Source of the DNA: Phascolarctos cinereus
Lineage: Eukaryota; Chordata; Mammalia; Diprotodontia; Phascolarctidae
Reading direction: 5' to 3'
Assembly: GCF_002099425.1 (NCBI RefSeq)
Contig: NW_018343984.1
Coordinates: 15,007,501 to 15,071,500 of the forward strand
Length of the DNA: 64,000 nucleotides
A model generated the notes under the pieces. That model made no database searches. It saw only the letters and a program-made list of their open reading frames with translations, and had not been told where the DNA came from. The translations under genes were made by a program, and so were the position numbers. Position 1 is the stretch's first letter; each line of letters starts with the position of its first letter. Below are positions 9,560 through 21,740 of this stretch, piece after piece.

Positions 9560-12090
9560 GGTGATTTAAATAAGAATTTCATTCTATTTGGGGTCAGTAT
9601 TATGAAAAAACGGAAGTTTTTACTTTGAGACCAATCATTACCGAGTTTTCGAGTTGTGATAGTCTTTTTTTTTTTATTTGACGTTATACCTTTCTTCCCA
9701 CTCCCATCAAAATATGCCTGTGGCATTTTGGTCTTTTTCAAAGGTATAGGAGACAAGCATTTATTAAACAAGATAGTGATAGCCTACATGAACTGTTAGC
9801 AATCCAGTTTACTTCTCTAGGAACTCAAGTTAAAGGCTAGGAATTGGCTTTGGTGTCCAGTTATTCGTTGACTTGTATATTAGTATTAATAACAAAGTTA
9901 CCATAAATGCGAGTGCATTATCAAACATTTAAGATTCTTTGGATTTGGATCACGAAAATGAAACCAACCCTTAGGTTCACTTGTAAAGCATTACTTCTTA
10001 TAATTCATCCCAATCTACAGAAGATTTTTATCTTCACTGTTTCAAACATTTTAACCAGCTTCTTTTTTTGGGTCAGTTTTCAGGATTACTTGACCATCTG
10101 TGCTTAAAAGAAGAAAAAAAAATCTGTACTGGGAACAAGTTTAATTTTTGTGACCTTGGCCCATCATTTGCAAGAAAGGCAAAGAAAAACCCAAACAAAA
10201 CCCAAAACTTATTGTCTATTTCTGGTTAGGAAAATAAGCTTTAACCTATGAAACTCTTGAAAATATGACTGAACTTTAAATAACCCTATTACACTGATTG
10301 CTTTTACTCTCTGATTTGAAGGGTTCATCCCTCCTCTTAGATAACCTATGTAGTTAGTTGCCTAGTAATAGAATGATCTTTTGAAAAAAAGACATTTCAT
10401 CAGTTTTATCCTTCCTATTAACATGCCTTTGTGGCAGTACTGTAACTTATGAATTATGCGTCATTATCTGAAAGTTATGACTAAGACCTGGGCTGTGAGA
10501 AGACCAGTGGTCTATGCCCCTGCCGCACTCCCAGTACTCTTGAACCTGTTTGCCTGTTGGTGGTGAAGAGGGTGGGCCCTTTATGCACAGTCATTTCTCC
10601 CCTTAATGGTGGCTGTAGGGGCTAGGATAGAAGCAAGGCTGGTGGTGGAAGAACACCACTTTCCCAAGGATCCTGGGCTGTCTCCATGAGGAGGAAGGTG
10701 GTGCTGCTGGTGGTGGTCTGACTTTCTTGGCACTTAACTGCCTTCTGTCTCTCCCTTAGGGTGCTTTGCCGTTTGCCTCGGCGTTGGTGTTATTGGCAGT
10801 AGTTCAGGCATCCTCTTGATAATCACATAAATACATTGCTGTAGGTTGACTAGGTGCTGCTTCTAGGTGAGACTGTCCCTCAGTGTCACTCTGGATCAGT
10901 TTGGCAGGCAAACCTGACCTTTCCCTTGCTGACCATTTCAACTATTAGCTCGTCTTCCAGAAATGACTTCTTAGTCATGAATACTCAGCGGATCCTTGGA
11001 TTTTGATGATGCTCTGGTCCTTCCGTTCGATCTTTGAAACCCCTTAGTACATGGTCTTCTTGAGTTGCTCTGGTTAGGTTGCTCATCCCCTGCCCTCAGT
11101 CTTTTGTTGAAGAGCCTGACCTTAGAACAATCATTCAGTTCTTCTCTGTGAATCCTCCTTGGTCTCATAAACTTGGTGTAAGGTCTTCTAGAGGGGATAA
11201 GGGGCACTTTATAAAACCTGGTCCAACTTCCTTTCTTACTTCATCTATGTGGCTACTCCCTCACTGATGAAAAGTACCCCTTCCCTCTCCCATGCCTTAA
11301 TAAATAGTCTTTGTGAGGTCCTGTGGCTAAAAATATAATCCTTATTGGTCTGCCTTCTGGCATGAGCTTTTTTCTGAGATTAGAGTAATAAATATATCGG
11401 GTAAATGCATCCTGTCTGTTGCTTGGCCTGTACTCAAAGCCTTCTTGGCTTGGGTTAGAAGTATCAGAACTTAAAGCTCTCTTGGTATTACTTTTGAGAA
11501 CCCAAGCTTATTCCACATCCCTCTGAGGCAACCAGGGACTTAAAAAGTGGTTGAAAGGAAAATGAAGTGACTCCTCTGTGCTACATTAATATCTTTTATG
11601 AAGATTTTATGAAGGTGGTGGAAGCTCATGCAGCTAAGCTAGAGCAAACAGAATTTCTTATTTATTTGTGTATTTCTTTTTTCTGTAGCTTTTCTGACAT
11701 GATTTGGTGATGGCATTCGGTTTTACTTTATGAAGTTTCCTTTCAGGTTAAAATGAGTAGATTTAGAGCTAGAAAGGATAGGAATTTAAACTGTGGCAGG
11801 CTGTCATCGTATCAGTGTTAGAAATTTTAAATGCAGTTCTTTCCATTAGACTCATGGTTTTTGTTAGTAGCTATCTCTAATGTTTTGAATTAAGACTTTA
11901 AGAATCCATGTCACTTGCAAAGGAAATGATAGTTCTCACTTCTAAGCTGAACTTTAGATTCTTTTTTTTCAGTTTAGGTTTATAAATGTTATGGGTCAAA
12001 TTCTATTGCAGGAAATGTTACAGAAAGAATTTTTGTGTAGCCAAAAAAAATCCAATTCCTAATTGATCATTTATTTCAAGCAGTATATGA
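9560..12090. other. 2.5 kb of mostly single-copy DNA, no gene
   Basis: No long open frame with family resemblance. The block 10470-11320 is somewhat richer in G+C than its surroundings. It holds splice-like signals (CTCCCTTAG at 10752-10760, CTTCTAGGTGAG at 10861-10872), but the frames between them are short, so no exon is called. A/T-rich elsewhere. Confidence 0.5.
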
Positions 12091-12095
12091 CATAA

Positions 12096-12270
12096 GGCAG
12101 CTATGTGACTTAGTAGATAGAGTGCTTCACTTTGGATGTATCAGGAATATCTGAGTTCAGATCGTGCCTCAGACATTAGCTTTGTGACCTGGTCCTTGAT
12201 TTGTGAAATCAATGAGTTGGATTTAGTGGCCTTAGAGGTACCTTGTGGCTGAAAATCTGTGATCCTGTGG
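12096..12270 (+). mobile_element. CORE-SINE with L3/CR1-type tail
   Basis: Head 'GGCAGCTATGTGACTTAGTA', then 'TCTGAGTTCAGATCGTGCC' and 'TTTGTGACCT', then a tail '(A)GTGGCCTTAGAGGTACCTTG...AATCTGTGATCCTGTG'. The tail is the complement of the CR1/L3 end (GATTCTA...GGAAGGGACCTTAGAGG). Decayed. Confidence 0.65.
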
Positions 12271-12959
12271 TGTAACAACATTCTGTTATAACAAAATAAT
12301 TAAACAGTTCTTTGCAGTTTGTTGTAAAAGGATTTAACCTGAAGTAAGACATACAACTTCTAAGGAAGTGTTTTTATGTCTGCATGTTCTGTAGCGATGG
12401 GTATTTCTGAACTCTCTTAAGGCAGTGTGGGCAGAGAGAAAGCTGGAGTGCAGGGCTGGAATAGCCGTGAGCCTGAAAGTCTTACCACCAGCTTGCTATA
12501 GGAGCACAACTGTCCACCAAGTTATAGAGAGATTTTAATTTATGGTGGTAGTGGGGGTACCAATGGAGTCCAAATCCTGGATCCTTGAAATATTGAATAA
12601 ACTGTTAAGTTTTCCAAGAATTTCTACTTAATTATTGGAAAATTGTGTTTAAAAAAAAGACTGTTTAAAATATAAAACTCATTGGTGAATTATTTTAAAC
12701 TCTTAGGTTGCTAATACCAGATGCCTTAATCATATAGTAGTTGGTGTAATACCTGGAGAGACAATGAAGTGGAAATTTTATACTAGAACCTGTCTTGACA
12801 TGAATATGTATGAGACATTGTGGCATTATGTCATAGGTGGTGTGTTAAAGTTTTACATTGGGGATTACAATAACTAAGAGTTGTCGTCATCTTGTACATA
12901 CTGACTCCTGTACATGTTGGCCCACTTCACTGTTCCATAGGAAGGGAAGCTTTTTCTCT

Positions 12960-13025
12960 AGATCCTCAGTGACAGACACAGTGTCTTTCACATAGTAAGT
13001 GCTTAGAATGCTTGCTGATGGATCA
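12960..13025 (+). mobile_element. L2 3' tail fragment
   Basis: 'CACAGTGTCTTTCACATAGTAAGTGCTTAGAATGCTTGCTGATGG' follows the L2 end (GTGCCTGGCACATAGTAGGTGCTTAATAAATGCTTGTTGA). Confidence 0.65.
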
Positions 13026-13861
13026 ACATTGTAGAAATTAGCTGCCTATTTACTAGAGTGAGAGAAAACACTCCTGGGATACCATATTTCAATGCTGTTG
13101 TTTAGAAGCTCAACCTGAGCTGTTGAGGTTACATGCAAGTAAACTCACTGTGAGGAATTCTGCTGTTACAGACCGAATTGTCTGGGAAAAAGAATATCCC
13201 CTCTCACATACATATACAAACGCAAATCAGTGAATGAATGAATACAAGATAGGGAGAAAAGCAACAAAAACCCACAAAAGTATTGCCAGTAGAACTTCTG
13301 GGGAATAGGTACAAGCGCAAATTTTACTGTTTCACATATTTTCAAAGCTGGATGACCTCAAAAAGTGTTTAGGCACCTTTAGTCCAATTCTTGTTTTACT
13401 CGATGAGGCATCTGGGCATTTAATTATTTAATTGCAAGGCCAGTCCTCCAGTCCAGCTAAGGTTCCTGACTTACTGTCTTTGCCCATCTTCCGCTCAAGT
13501 CTAGCCTTTGATTGGTTTAGCTCCTTCATGGTCTAGGAATCAGTTCCCCATTTCCTTTCCCTCCTGTCAAACTTGTTTAGAGAGTACCTTCCCTTCTCAT
13601 TCTTCACACTTTGGCTGTTTCACCTTTTTATTCCTTCCCTTCTTTCCCCCCCTCCTCTTCTTCTGGAGATTGAGGAAATCAAGAGCTCCAGGCACACCTC
13701 CTAGAGCATGTAATAGAACAGTATTCTTTGAAATATTTTATTGCTATATATACATGTGTGTATATCACCTATATTTTCCTACATTTCTCAGTGTCTCCCT
13801 TATGTCTCCCAAGAGAGTAATCCCTGGGGTCTGCAAACTTGTTTCTTTCTGTAAACAAAAT

Positions 13862-14006
13862 GTTCTTTAAAAATTCTGTGATTGGTTTCCTTTTCAGTCC
13901 TGTGTATTTTGTTTTATGTATTTACAAATATTATTCTGAGAAAGGTTCCATAGGCTTCACTAGACTGCCAGAGAGGCCCATGACACATGAAAGGTTAAAC
14001 TCCTTA
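13862..14006 (-). mobile_element. hAT-type MITE (GGGTTCTTAACC family), partial
   Basis: 'GTGATTGGTTTCCTTTTCAG', 'CCTGTGTATTTTGTTTTATG', 'ATTATTCTGAGAAAGGTTCC', 'CATGACACATGAAAGGTTAA' match in order the element at 52836-53028 and the one at 45570-45755. Orientation is assigned relative to the latter's antisense reading and is arbitrary for a palindromic MITE. The (AG)n tract abuts its end. Confidence 0.65.
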
Positions 14007-14008
14007 TA

Positions 14009-14009
14009 G

Positions 14010-14072
<63 letters not shown>

Positions 14073-14077
14073 AGAGC
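14009..14077. repeat. (AG)n microsatellite
   Basis: About 34 AG dinucleotides with two single-base interruptions. It generates the serine/leucine-repeat frames of 63 and 77 codons on the minus strand, which are artefacts. Confidence 0.95.
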
Positions 14078-14084
14078 GCAGACT

Positions 14085-14430
14085 TAACCAACATATCGAA
14101 AAGTTTGCTCTGTGTAGTGTTACATGCCTGTGTTGCCTGACCTCTGCAAAGAAGCAGGGGAGGAGTCTTCTTCTGTCTCTTGTTAGAGGCCACACAAGTT
14201 CATCCTGGATTCACAGCTTGACGTTGCTTTGTTCTTCTTTGTCCTTTCCATTTCCATTGTTGGCATCATATATATAATTTATCTAGCTTAGCTTGCTTAC
14301 TTGCATAAGTTTATATGCTTTTCTGTATTCATATTGTTTCTTGTGGCACAGTAATGGGTTTTCCAGGTCAGAGAATAGGGATGTTTTAGTTACTTCCTTT
14401 ACAGAATTCTAGATTGTTTTCCAGAAGGAT
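14085..14430 (-). mobile_element. Diverged L1-family fragment (ORF2 3' part and 3' UTR)
   Basis: 'ACCTCTGCAAAGAAGCAGGG', 'TTGTTCTTCTTTGTCC', 'TGGGTTTTCCAGGTCAGAGA' and 'TTGTTTTCCAGAAGG' follow the antisense order of the marsupial L1 ORF2 end. They are comparable to 'TGGTATTTCTGGATCAAAGG...AATTGCTCTCCAGAATGG' in the better L1 at 33957-37588. Strongly decayed. Confidence 0.45.
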
Positions 14431-15132
14431 AATAAGGGAGTGAGGGATGTTGATAAGCATATCACGTGGATGTGACATATGACATCACATGGATAATTGT
14501 TGCTATTTCCTTGAGGATTTTCGTTGATTCTACCCAACTTCATTTAAACCACAGTACCAAATATGGCATTGCTTCTATGTATTTATTTGATTTCAGTTCA
14601 ACAAAAATTTATCTGTGTTTTCTAAATACAAAGACCACTTTTGGAGCTTGCAAGATGGGAGAGAAACAGGCCCTCATTCTCCCCAAACTTTGCAGGGAGA
14701 AGACCTTTACAAATATGCTCCCTCTTCTGTTCTCCACTCCTGTTCATTGTTCAGTTATGCTTTAGTCAGTCATTTGCTGTTTTAAACCCATCTTCACCAA
14801 AGTAAATGGTCATTGATGCAGTGGGCCTTGAAGGTGGCTTTTCTTAGCACAGGAATAGTCCCCCAGAACCCCGTGTAAGAAGAGATCTGCTGATAGTAAA
14901 TGGTTTACAGAGTCAGTATCCATTGTTCTTGCACAGTATGAGTCAGTTCATCAAAGCCATGAACTACACTGACTCCACTTGAGTGAGTTCTAAAGTATAT
15001 TTTAAGGTCGACGCCCTGGGCTCATTGCGTGCTGTATTTGTATGCTATATATAGATAAAATTCCGGGTACAGTGGTTAGTTTCTTTTGTTTGTAGTAGTG
15101 TTGATGTTGCTTATGATTAACTTGTTTGTACA

Positions 15133-15133
<1 letters not shown>

Positions 15134-15181
<48 letters not shown>
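15134..15181. repeat. (AC)n microsatellite
   Basis: Twenty-four uninterrupted AC dinucleotides. The purity suggests recent length change, so it is probably polymorphic. Confidence 0.95.
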
Positions 15182-15184
<3 letters not shown>

Positions 15185-15639
15185 TTGAGGATGGGGACTT
15201 TTTCAGTGCTGTAATTCCATCTAGTCTTCGTGCACAGTTGTAATTGAATGATAAGTCATTTTTTTTTGAAGGAAGCAACAACTTTTACAGTGTTTAACTT
15301 GTTAGAATTTGTGAAAAACAGGAATAGGACTCTCATTCTTAATAGTTTAAGGAGGTCCCAACTGTAGGAATACCTTGTTTGATTGACAAGGAACAGTGGT
15401 ATTCATTAACTTTTATGATAGATATTTCACACCATTCTTCCTTTTCTTCCTCCTCTTCCACACCTTTCCATCTTTAAAAATCAAGATTTTTGAAATTTAC
15501 TGGCCTTCACGTGAAACTTAAAAGCAGACTTTTTTGACTAAAAGGTAAATGGCAAAACCATTGATCTTATAGTTCAAGATAATGTTTGGTCTTTAATCAA
15601 GCAAAGTAGCTATTTACAGTTGGACCCTTAACTGTCCTC

Positions 15640-15745
15640 TGCATTATATTGTTAAGACAACTAAGGCACAAAAAAGCTTAGTCATTTGTCTAAGCATAAG
15701 GTCACCCATTGGTAGAAGAGAGAATAGAGCTCAGATGGTCGATTT
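15640..15745 (-). mobile_element. MIR fragment
   Basis: 'AAGACAACTAAGGCACAAAA', 'TTAGTCATTTGTCTAAGCAT', 'AAGGTCACCCATTGGTAG' and 'AGAGCTCAGATGG' follow the antisense MIR core. Decayed. Confidence 0.55.
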
Positions 15746-17194
15746 CCATGGTACATTTGTCACTGTTCTTTGTGCATCATTGTTTAAAATTGTGCTTCGG
15801 GTTCTGAGATGCTTAATAAATGCTTGTTCCTTTTCCCTCTGGTAGCCAGAGTTTTGAAAGTAACATCTGGTTATAGGTACAGTAGGTGCCATTTTGCCCT
15901 TGGAAAATCAAATCCTATTTTTATGAACTTGACCTGGGAGGAGGATTATCAAGCCTAATGGGATTTTCTGTTGTCACAATAGTTGGAAATGGATTTTTGT
16001 CCCAAAATGGAAACAGCTTCTTCTACCAATACCATGCTATCAATGGCGGGCCTTGAATTTCCATTTTATTGGGCCCTTCCAGCATGCAGTCCGTTGCATT
16101 CTTCAGCACTGTTCAGTATAAATGAGAATAAATGTTCGTGAAACTGTTTATAGGAAAAGGCCCAAAGGTTTTCTCTCTTTTACTGTTCTTTAACTTTGTT
16201 TTGAGCCCAATTGCTCATTTTGTGAGGTTGTGTATGAGCAGTACTGTTTATTTTTTAGTATTAAAAAGACAAAAGTCTTACGTTGGGGAACTTAGAGTTT
16301 AGGAAATAGTTTTGAAAACATGTCTGTATTTTATGCCACGCTGTTTTTTTTCCTTTACGATGATGAAGAAAAAATTGGGATAGTGAATTTAAAATTTTAT
16401 TTTTTCCCTTCAAGATTTTCAACTACTAAAAAATGTGAATTCTGAGAAAAAACATTCTGGTAACCTGAAGTTCAAAATCAAGAAATAGATAATAGAATCT
16501 ATGTATATACTATTCTCTCTTTTTTTCCGGATAAAATTTTAAGGTAGCAGCTTTACGTCTTAATTTTTATTATAGCAGTAAATTTTCCATACCGCTCAAG
16601 TACCTGTGAGAGCAACTCCCACACTTATCTCCACCCCCTAGTGACTTTTTAAATCCACAGTTACTTTTTATAGGAATCTTACTGTATTGTTTAGTTAATC
16701 TTGCAATATAGCGTCATACATGGAAATGTAATGCATTTTTGAGACTGTTAGACACAATGGAATCTTTAAAGGACGTGCGTTATTTGGGATAAATATGTGA
16801 ACTTACCTTTACAGATGGCATGTGTTCAGAAAATAAGCTATCAGTTTGTACCAGTAGGAAGGGACCCCAGCTAGAAGAAGGGGTTGGTCTAGATAAACTC
16901 AAACACTGTTTCCTCTAAACCTGTGATCCTTTGAATAGTAATTCAGCTGGATTTGAAGCATTAAGATTGAGGTCGCTGTTTGACTCTGGAGTTAACCTTT
17001 CTCCACTTTTATGATGATGAGGAGATGGTACAACTTGAGGGAACGTATCTGGCTGGCCTCTGGCCAGTCAGTTCCCTGGAATTGCACGCTTCTCGTGGTC
17101 AGTGACAGGACAGTGTACAGTTGCTAGTGTTAGTCTTCTAGTCCTGATGGCTCATTTGGGTGTAAAGATTGTCTTGGCCTCTTAAGCTACTCAA

Positions 17195-17375
17195 AGGAAC
17201 CAGAGAGTTACAGCTGGAAGGGAAGTTAAGGGTCATTTCGGCAACCCCTCTCATTTTACAGATGAGGAAACTGAAGCTGAGAGAGGGAAAGGTCCTTGTC
17301 CACACTCCCTTAGGTCATATGGGACCGATCCAGGGTTTGAACAAAGGTCCTTCGGCTCCAGATTCATGCCACTTT
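17195..17375 (-). mobile_element. CORE-SINE with L3-type tail, antisense
   Basis: 'GAGAGTTACAGCTGGAAGGG', 'CTCTCATTTTACAGATGAGG', 'AAACTGAAGCTGAGAGAGGG' and 'TCCAGGGTTTGAACAAAGG' give the tail-core-head order on the minus strand. The GAAGGGA(A/C) start is the CR1/L3-like terminus. Confidence 0.7.
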
Positions 17376-17479
17376 CCCCATGCAGTCAGGTGGGCTCCTG
17401 AAGGCTGTCTAGCTAGGGAGGCTTTGAGTATTGGCTCAGTGAGAGGTCCTCTTTCTGCCATCTCACTTTAGATCTCCCT

Positions 17480-17935
17480 CTCACTTCATCTGTTCTGCCT
17501 TTGAAGTTCTTCGTGGCCTGTACCTTTCCTACCATTCCAGACTTCTTCAACTTTGCTTCCCTCCACATGCTCTGACATCGAGGGACACTGACCCCCTTGA
17601 GTTCCTGGTGCAGGATACTCCCCCTTACCTACTTGGGGCATTTTCACTGGCTGCCCCTATTCCTTATCTCCACCTCACGCTTCCTTTAGGTCCCAGTCCT
17701 CCCTCCCCTTAATGCTAATTCCTTCTCTCTGTTGAGTATCTTCAGTTTATACGACGCATAGCTTGTTTGCCTGCTGTGTCTCCCCACCTTGGATTCTGAG
17801 CTCCGTAGGAACAGGAGCTCTCTTTGTTTAGTTTTTCTTTTTCCCCCTTTACCCTATCCCTGGTTTTGAGCACAGATTTTGGTACATAGTAGGTTCTTAA
17901 TGAATTTTTGTTGACTTGACTTGGCTACAATCAAT
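17480..17935 (+). mobile_element. L2-type LINE 3' region
   Basis: 'CTGTACCTTTCCTACCATTC', 'CCACATGCTCTGACATCG', 'GGATTCTGAGCTCCGTAGG', 'TTTTGGTACATAGTAGGTTC' and 'TTAATGAATTTTTGTTGACT' follow the ORF2 C-terminus and 3' end of L2. Confidence 0.7.
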
Positions 17936-18129
17936 TACAGCAAATTGTGAAGCTCTGTTACCATTCCTTTGACTGAGTGGAATACTTATCTGCTGAAGTC
18001 TTAGATCTTTTAAATTATCAAAGAAAGTTATCAAAGGACACATTTTATTTTATGTTCTAAAACGGTAATAGTCACACGTTGAGTTTATATACTTACTACG
18101 TGTTCCACGGTGGATATATATTCAGTCCC

Positions 18130-18790
18130 AGAGTCTTTGCTTTTGATTCTATTTCCACACCATCTCCCAAACTCACGCACTTGTCTCCACTCACATTGCA
18201 TCACTTACCTAGTTCATACACACCCATACTTCTTACTCAAGTTATGCACCCTTTAACTGGTCTCCCTTTCTCTTCTACCTTTTCCTTCTCCAGACATCCT
18301 TCACACTGCTGCTAAAATAATCTTTTGATGTATAGTTGAATCCTCTAAACTTTCAATGGCTCTCTGTGGTCTTTAGGATCCAGAGTTAACTCACTAGTTT
18401 ATTGTAGTAAATCTGTCTATCCAGCCTTATTTCTTGTTACTCCACTTCATAAATTCTATGTTCTAGCCAACTCTTCCCTCAGCTCAACATGTCACCTCTT
18501 TCCTCTGTGCATTAGCTCAGGCTGGCACCACCCAGGGCCAAGAGTCTTGGAAGGCTTGACAGGTCAGAATCCTTCCTTTCCATCCTCATCAGCTCAGGTA
18601 CCCCCTCCTTCCTGCAGCTCTCCTGCCCTCAGCCCTCCTCTTCACCTGTGCCGTCCCTAACTTTTTTGCTGAGAGTTTTTTCTCCTTAATTTTGCCTTTG
18701 TTGTCTGATTCTCTCTTTGCTCCATTACACCATACCTTGTATTACATGTCTAATCTCTCGAAAATAAAGCTTTTTGAGGACCAGAAGCTG
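18130..18790 (+). mobile_element. L2-type LINE fragment
   Basis: 'CTTTAACTGGTCTCCCTTTC', 'CTTCACACTGCTGCTAAAAT', 'TTTCAATGGCTCTCTGTGG' and 'TTCTATGTTCTAGCCAACTC' are the L2 ORF2 C-terminal order. It ends near an AATAAAGC word at 18763 followed by an A-rich stretch. Confidence 0.6.
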
Positions 18791-20596
18791 TCATCTAAAA
18801 CAAAAACAACAGCAACCTGTAGCAGCTAATATAATATGTTTCACCTAATAATTATTCATATAGATAATGAATTGAATTTTGTTATTGAAGCCTCCATATT
18901 ACTGTTAACCACAGATTTTCCTTCCTCTTTCTTCTTCCCAGAGTGTCTCTGCATCAGTTTCAGTTAGTCCCAGGATCATTTTTTCTGCCCACCTAACAGG
19001 GCGCTTGGCACCTTGTTCGTCCTGTTCTGCCTTAGATTGTTTTACGTCCGATGCCCATTAGCTTTGAGAAGTACATCGCATATCCTCCACCCCCTTTTTA
19101 TTCCCTTGATGTTGTGACTCCTCCATTAACACTGAAACTCAAGAGCGAAGTATGCAGAAACGTGATATGTTTGCATGAGCCCAGATATCTTGTGGAGAAT
19201 TGGAGTGATTTGATTTGGGGACTTTGGGGGGCAAATTGTTGTAATACTAACCGTAAAAAATGAATAAGAAGTTTCTAAAAAGCTTTTTTTCCCCTTTTAG
19301 TTAACTCACTTAATCACATTCTAAGAAATACAAAACTGAAATGCTTGGTTGGCACCAAACACATTCCTACTTTGTCCCTCTACAGATTGAAAGGACTAGC
19401 AGAAGATTTGTAGGTGAGCTTGGAACTTGGATTGGGGGGGGACGGGAATCACATTTTTATTCTTACTAATCTCTAACTGAAAGACTAGAAGAATCAGGTG
19501 AGTCACTTGATTTCAGAATTTTAGGAAATAAGTTTAGTCTAATACTATGTCTCCTTTCTATGCAAATGTACTTTAAATACAAATAATTACAAGCAGATAT
19601 TTTAATTTTACTTTAAATAAGAATTTTCATTTTACTACCTGTATTTTCTTTGCCTTAGGGATAAAAATGCAGTTTTAAAATTCTGTGTTGCCAAAATCCA
19701 GTGATTCAGAGACATGGACTTAATTTAGTCATTAAATTCTCTACTAAATTCTAAACTGCTAGGGGGTTAGTGACAGTACTTCATTTTGTATATGTGTCCC
19801 TCCTCATTGCCTAGAACAGTAGGTCTGTAGTGGAAAGAACAAGACTGAAAATTTAAATGAAAAAATGAGATTGTCAAGCTCATCATTTTCCCCCATAGAT
19901 TAATTTCTAAAAATAAGTTTGTTAATCTTCTGGTTTTATATCCCCTTTATTTCCCAGTACTGGTACTCTTCCCAGAGATCCCCTTTGTGGTAAAAAAAAA
20001 TAAGAAAAGAAGGGGACAGTTGAGTGAGCCTAAAAGTCTGATGATGTATGTAGCGTTCATGCATACAGACCCCATCTCTGTGGAGGAGTAGGGAGGAGGG
20101 TGTCCTCTGTCTCTTTACTGGGGCCAAACTCAGTCAGTTTAATCGTATAGAATTCAGGCCATACTGTTTATTTATGAAAAGTGAGTACCTGCATCTTCCT
20201 TGTTCCTTTTGTGCTGAAGTAACTGCATTTCATTTGTATTTTATTATTAGATGTACTGTAAACATAAATTTCAGTAAGGCCCTTTGATTTTCCTGTAGCA
20301 GAAAGGGAGGAAATATGAAAAAAAATCCATTGTTTATATTTCCTCAAAGGCTGGAAGACCAACCCCTCACTTCATTGCAGGCAGCCACCCTGACTCTTCA
20401 GAGGCTGCTTATCCATTCTGTAGAATTTCACAGAATCTTTATTTCTTTCTTTCTTTTTACTCTTCTGTGCTTGCCTCTTGACTCTTTTACTGCTTGGTAG
20501 TACTTCAGACAGTACTAAGAAACAGAAATCATTCAGTTTGTAATTAATTGCCAGCTGTGATGAATGGTTTGTGGTAGATATGTTAGAAAATGATTG

Positions 20597-20750
20597 AAGC
20601 AGCTAGGTGGTGCAGTGGCTGAGAGCGCTGGTCCTGGAGTCAGGAGGACTTGAGTTCAAATCCGGCCTCAGGCACATAACAGTCACTAGCTGTGTGACTC
20701 TGGGCAAGTCACATAACTCCAATTGCCTTGCCAAAAAAAAAAAAAAGAAA
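20597..20750 (+). mobile_element. A-tailed tRNA-derived SINE, young, with target duplication
   Basis: Near-consensus copy: 'GCAGCTAGGTGGTGCAGTGG', 'GGTCCTGGAGTCAGGAGGAC', 'GAGTTCAAATCCGGCCTCAG', 'CTAGCTGTGTGACTCTGGGC', then A14GA. AAAATGATTG precedes it (20587-20596) and follows its A-tail (20751-20760). RNA polymerase III A- and B-box-like text is retained. This is one of the least-diverged copies in the window. Confidence 0.92.
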
Positions 20751-20807
20751 AAAATGATTGCCCAAATTGTTGGGGTTTTGGTTATGTAAATATTTATAGC
20801 ATCGAAG

Positions 20808-21237
20808 ATTTAAAACTGGAAAGGACCTTAGAAGTCCAACACTTTTATTTTTACAGATGAGAAAACTGAGGCACAGTGGATAGATTGATAGACAGGATAG
20901 ACTGATAGCCAGGAAGTCTTGAGTTCATATCCTGTTTCAGATGCCTACTTAGCTGTGTGACCCTGGGTAAGTCACTTAATCTTTGTCAGCCTCAGTTTCC
21001 TCATCTGTAAGATGAGGCTAATAATAGCACTATCTCAAAGAGTTGTTGTGAAGATCAAATGAGTTAACATAGGTAAAACATTTTGCAAACCTAAAAGCAC
21101 TATATAATGCTATTATTATTATTGATGATTATGAAGATGATGATGATGATAAGACTTACAGTTACTAAGTGTTGGAGGTAGAATTTGGACTCTGACTCTC
21201 AGTCTAGGAGTTCTGTCTACTACTCCATTCTGCCTCT
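20808..21237 (-). mobile_element. MIR/CORE-SINE, antisense, split by a second SINE
   Basis: The 3' half (20808-20876: 'GGAAAGGACCTTAGAAGTCC', 'ACAGATGAGAAAACTGAGGC') and the 5' half (about 21150-21237: 'ACTAAGTGTTGGAGGTAGAA', 'CTACTCCATTCTGCCTC') are the two ends of one antisense copy. The plus-strand SINE at 20878-21118 lies between them and so is younger. Confidence 0.7.
20878..21118 (+). mobile_element. MIR-type CORE-SINE, near full length
   Basis: 'AGCTGTGTGACCCTGGGTAA', 'CAGTTTCCTCATCTGTAAGA', 'AGTTGTTGTGAAGATCAAAT' and 'CATTTTGCAAACCTAAAAGC' give the complete MIR order. A (TAT)n-(GAT)n microsatellite at 21110-21150 has grown from its tail. Confidence 0.8.
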
Positions 21238-21242
21238 AAGTA

Positions 21243-21740
21243 AATTTTGTTTATTTGATCAGTCATTGAGCATTTATTAAATGCTGTCGTACACTTGGCA
21301 CTGGTATAAGCACTGGAAATTCAGAGAAAGGCAAAAAGCCATCTCTGCTCTCAAAGGAGCCTACAGGCTGATGGAGGAGACAGTAGGGTCTAGCCAGGCT
21401 AGATGACAAGGAATCCTGGAGGAATGACTCTAAGATTAACGTCTTCTTCTCCTTCATGACTTGCCCAGGGTCACACAGCTGGTAAGTGTCTGAGGCCGGA
21501 TTTGAACTGAGGTCCTCCTGCCTTCAGGGCTGGTGCTCTGTCCCTGTGCCCCCTAGCTGCCCCAATGACTTGGAAAGACTTCTTGCAGAAGATGGGGCCT
21601 TTGCTGAGACCTGAAGGACGCAGCCAGGAAAGCTAGCAAGCAGATGTGAGGAGGGAGGGAATTCAGGCGGGGGGGACAGCCAGTGAAAGTGCAGTCCAGA
21701 GATGAGGTGTGGGCCCAGCTCCCTGTCCCCCTGGGCCACC
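21243..21740 (-). mobile_element. L2 3' end, antisense, carrying a SINE
   Basis: 'GAGCATTTATTAAATGCTGT', 'ACTTGGCACTGGTATAAGCA' and 'CTCTGCTCTCAAAGGAGCCT' are the reverse complement of the L2 terminus. After the SINE at 21457-21562 it resumes with 'GACTTCTTGCAGAAGATGGG' and 'GCTGAGACCTGAAGGACG', the next inward L2 segment. Confidence 0.75.
21457..21562 (-). mobile_element. tRNA-derived SINE, antisense, inside L2
   Basis: 'GACTTGCCCAGGGTCACACA', 'GCCGGATTTGAACTGAGGTC' and 'CCCCCTAGCTGCCCC' are the head and core. There is no long A-tail. 'TCATGACTT' lies just before and 'AATGACTTGG' just after, a possible short target duplication. Confidence 0.8.

Noticed and set aside
10752-10872. Splice-like CTCCCTTAG and CTTCTAGGTGAG signals bracketing a hydrophobic frame (CFAVCLGVGVIGSSSGILL)
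   Set aside because: The frame is only about 23 codons, the signals are common by chance, and no neighbouring exon or family match is visible.
13960-14195. Leucine/serine-repeat minus frames
   Set aside because: They are translations of the (AG)n tract.
20597-20670. tRNA-gene-like A- and B-box text
   Set aside because: It is the head of a SINE with an A-tail and target duplication, not a tRNA gene.
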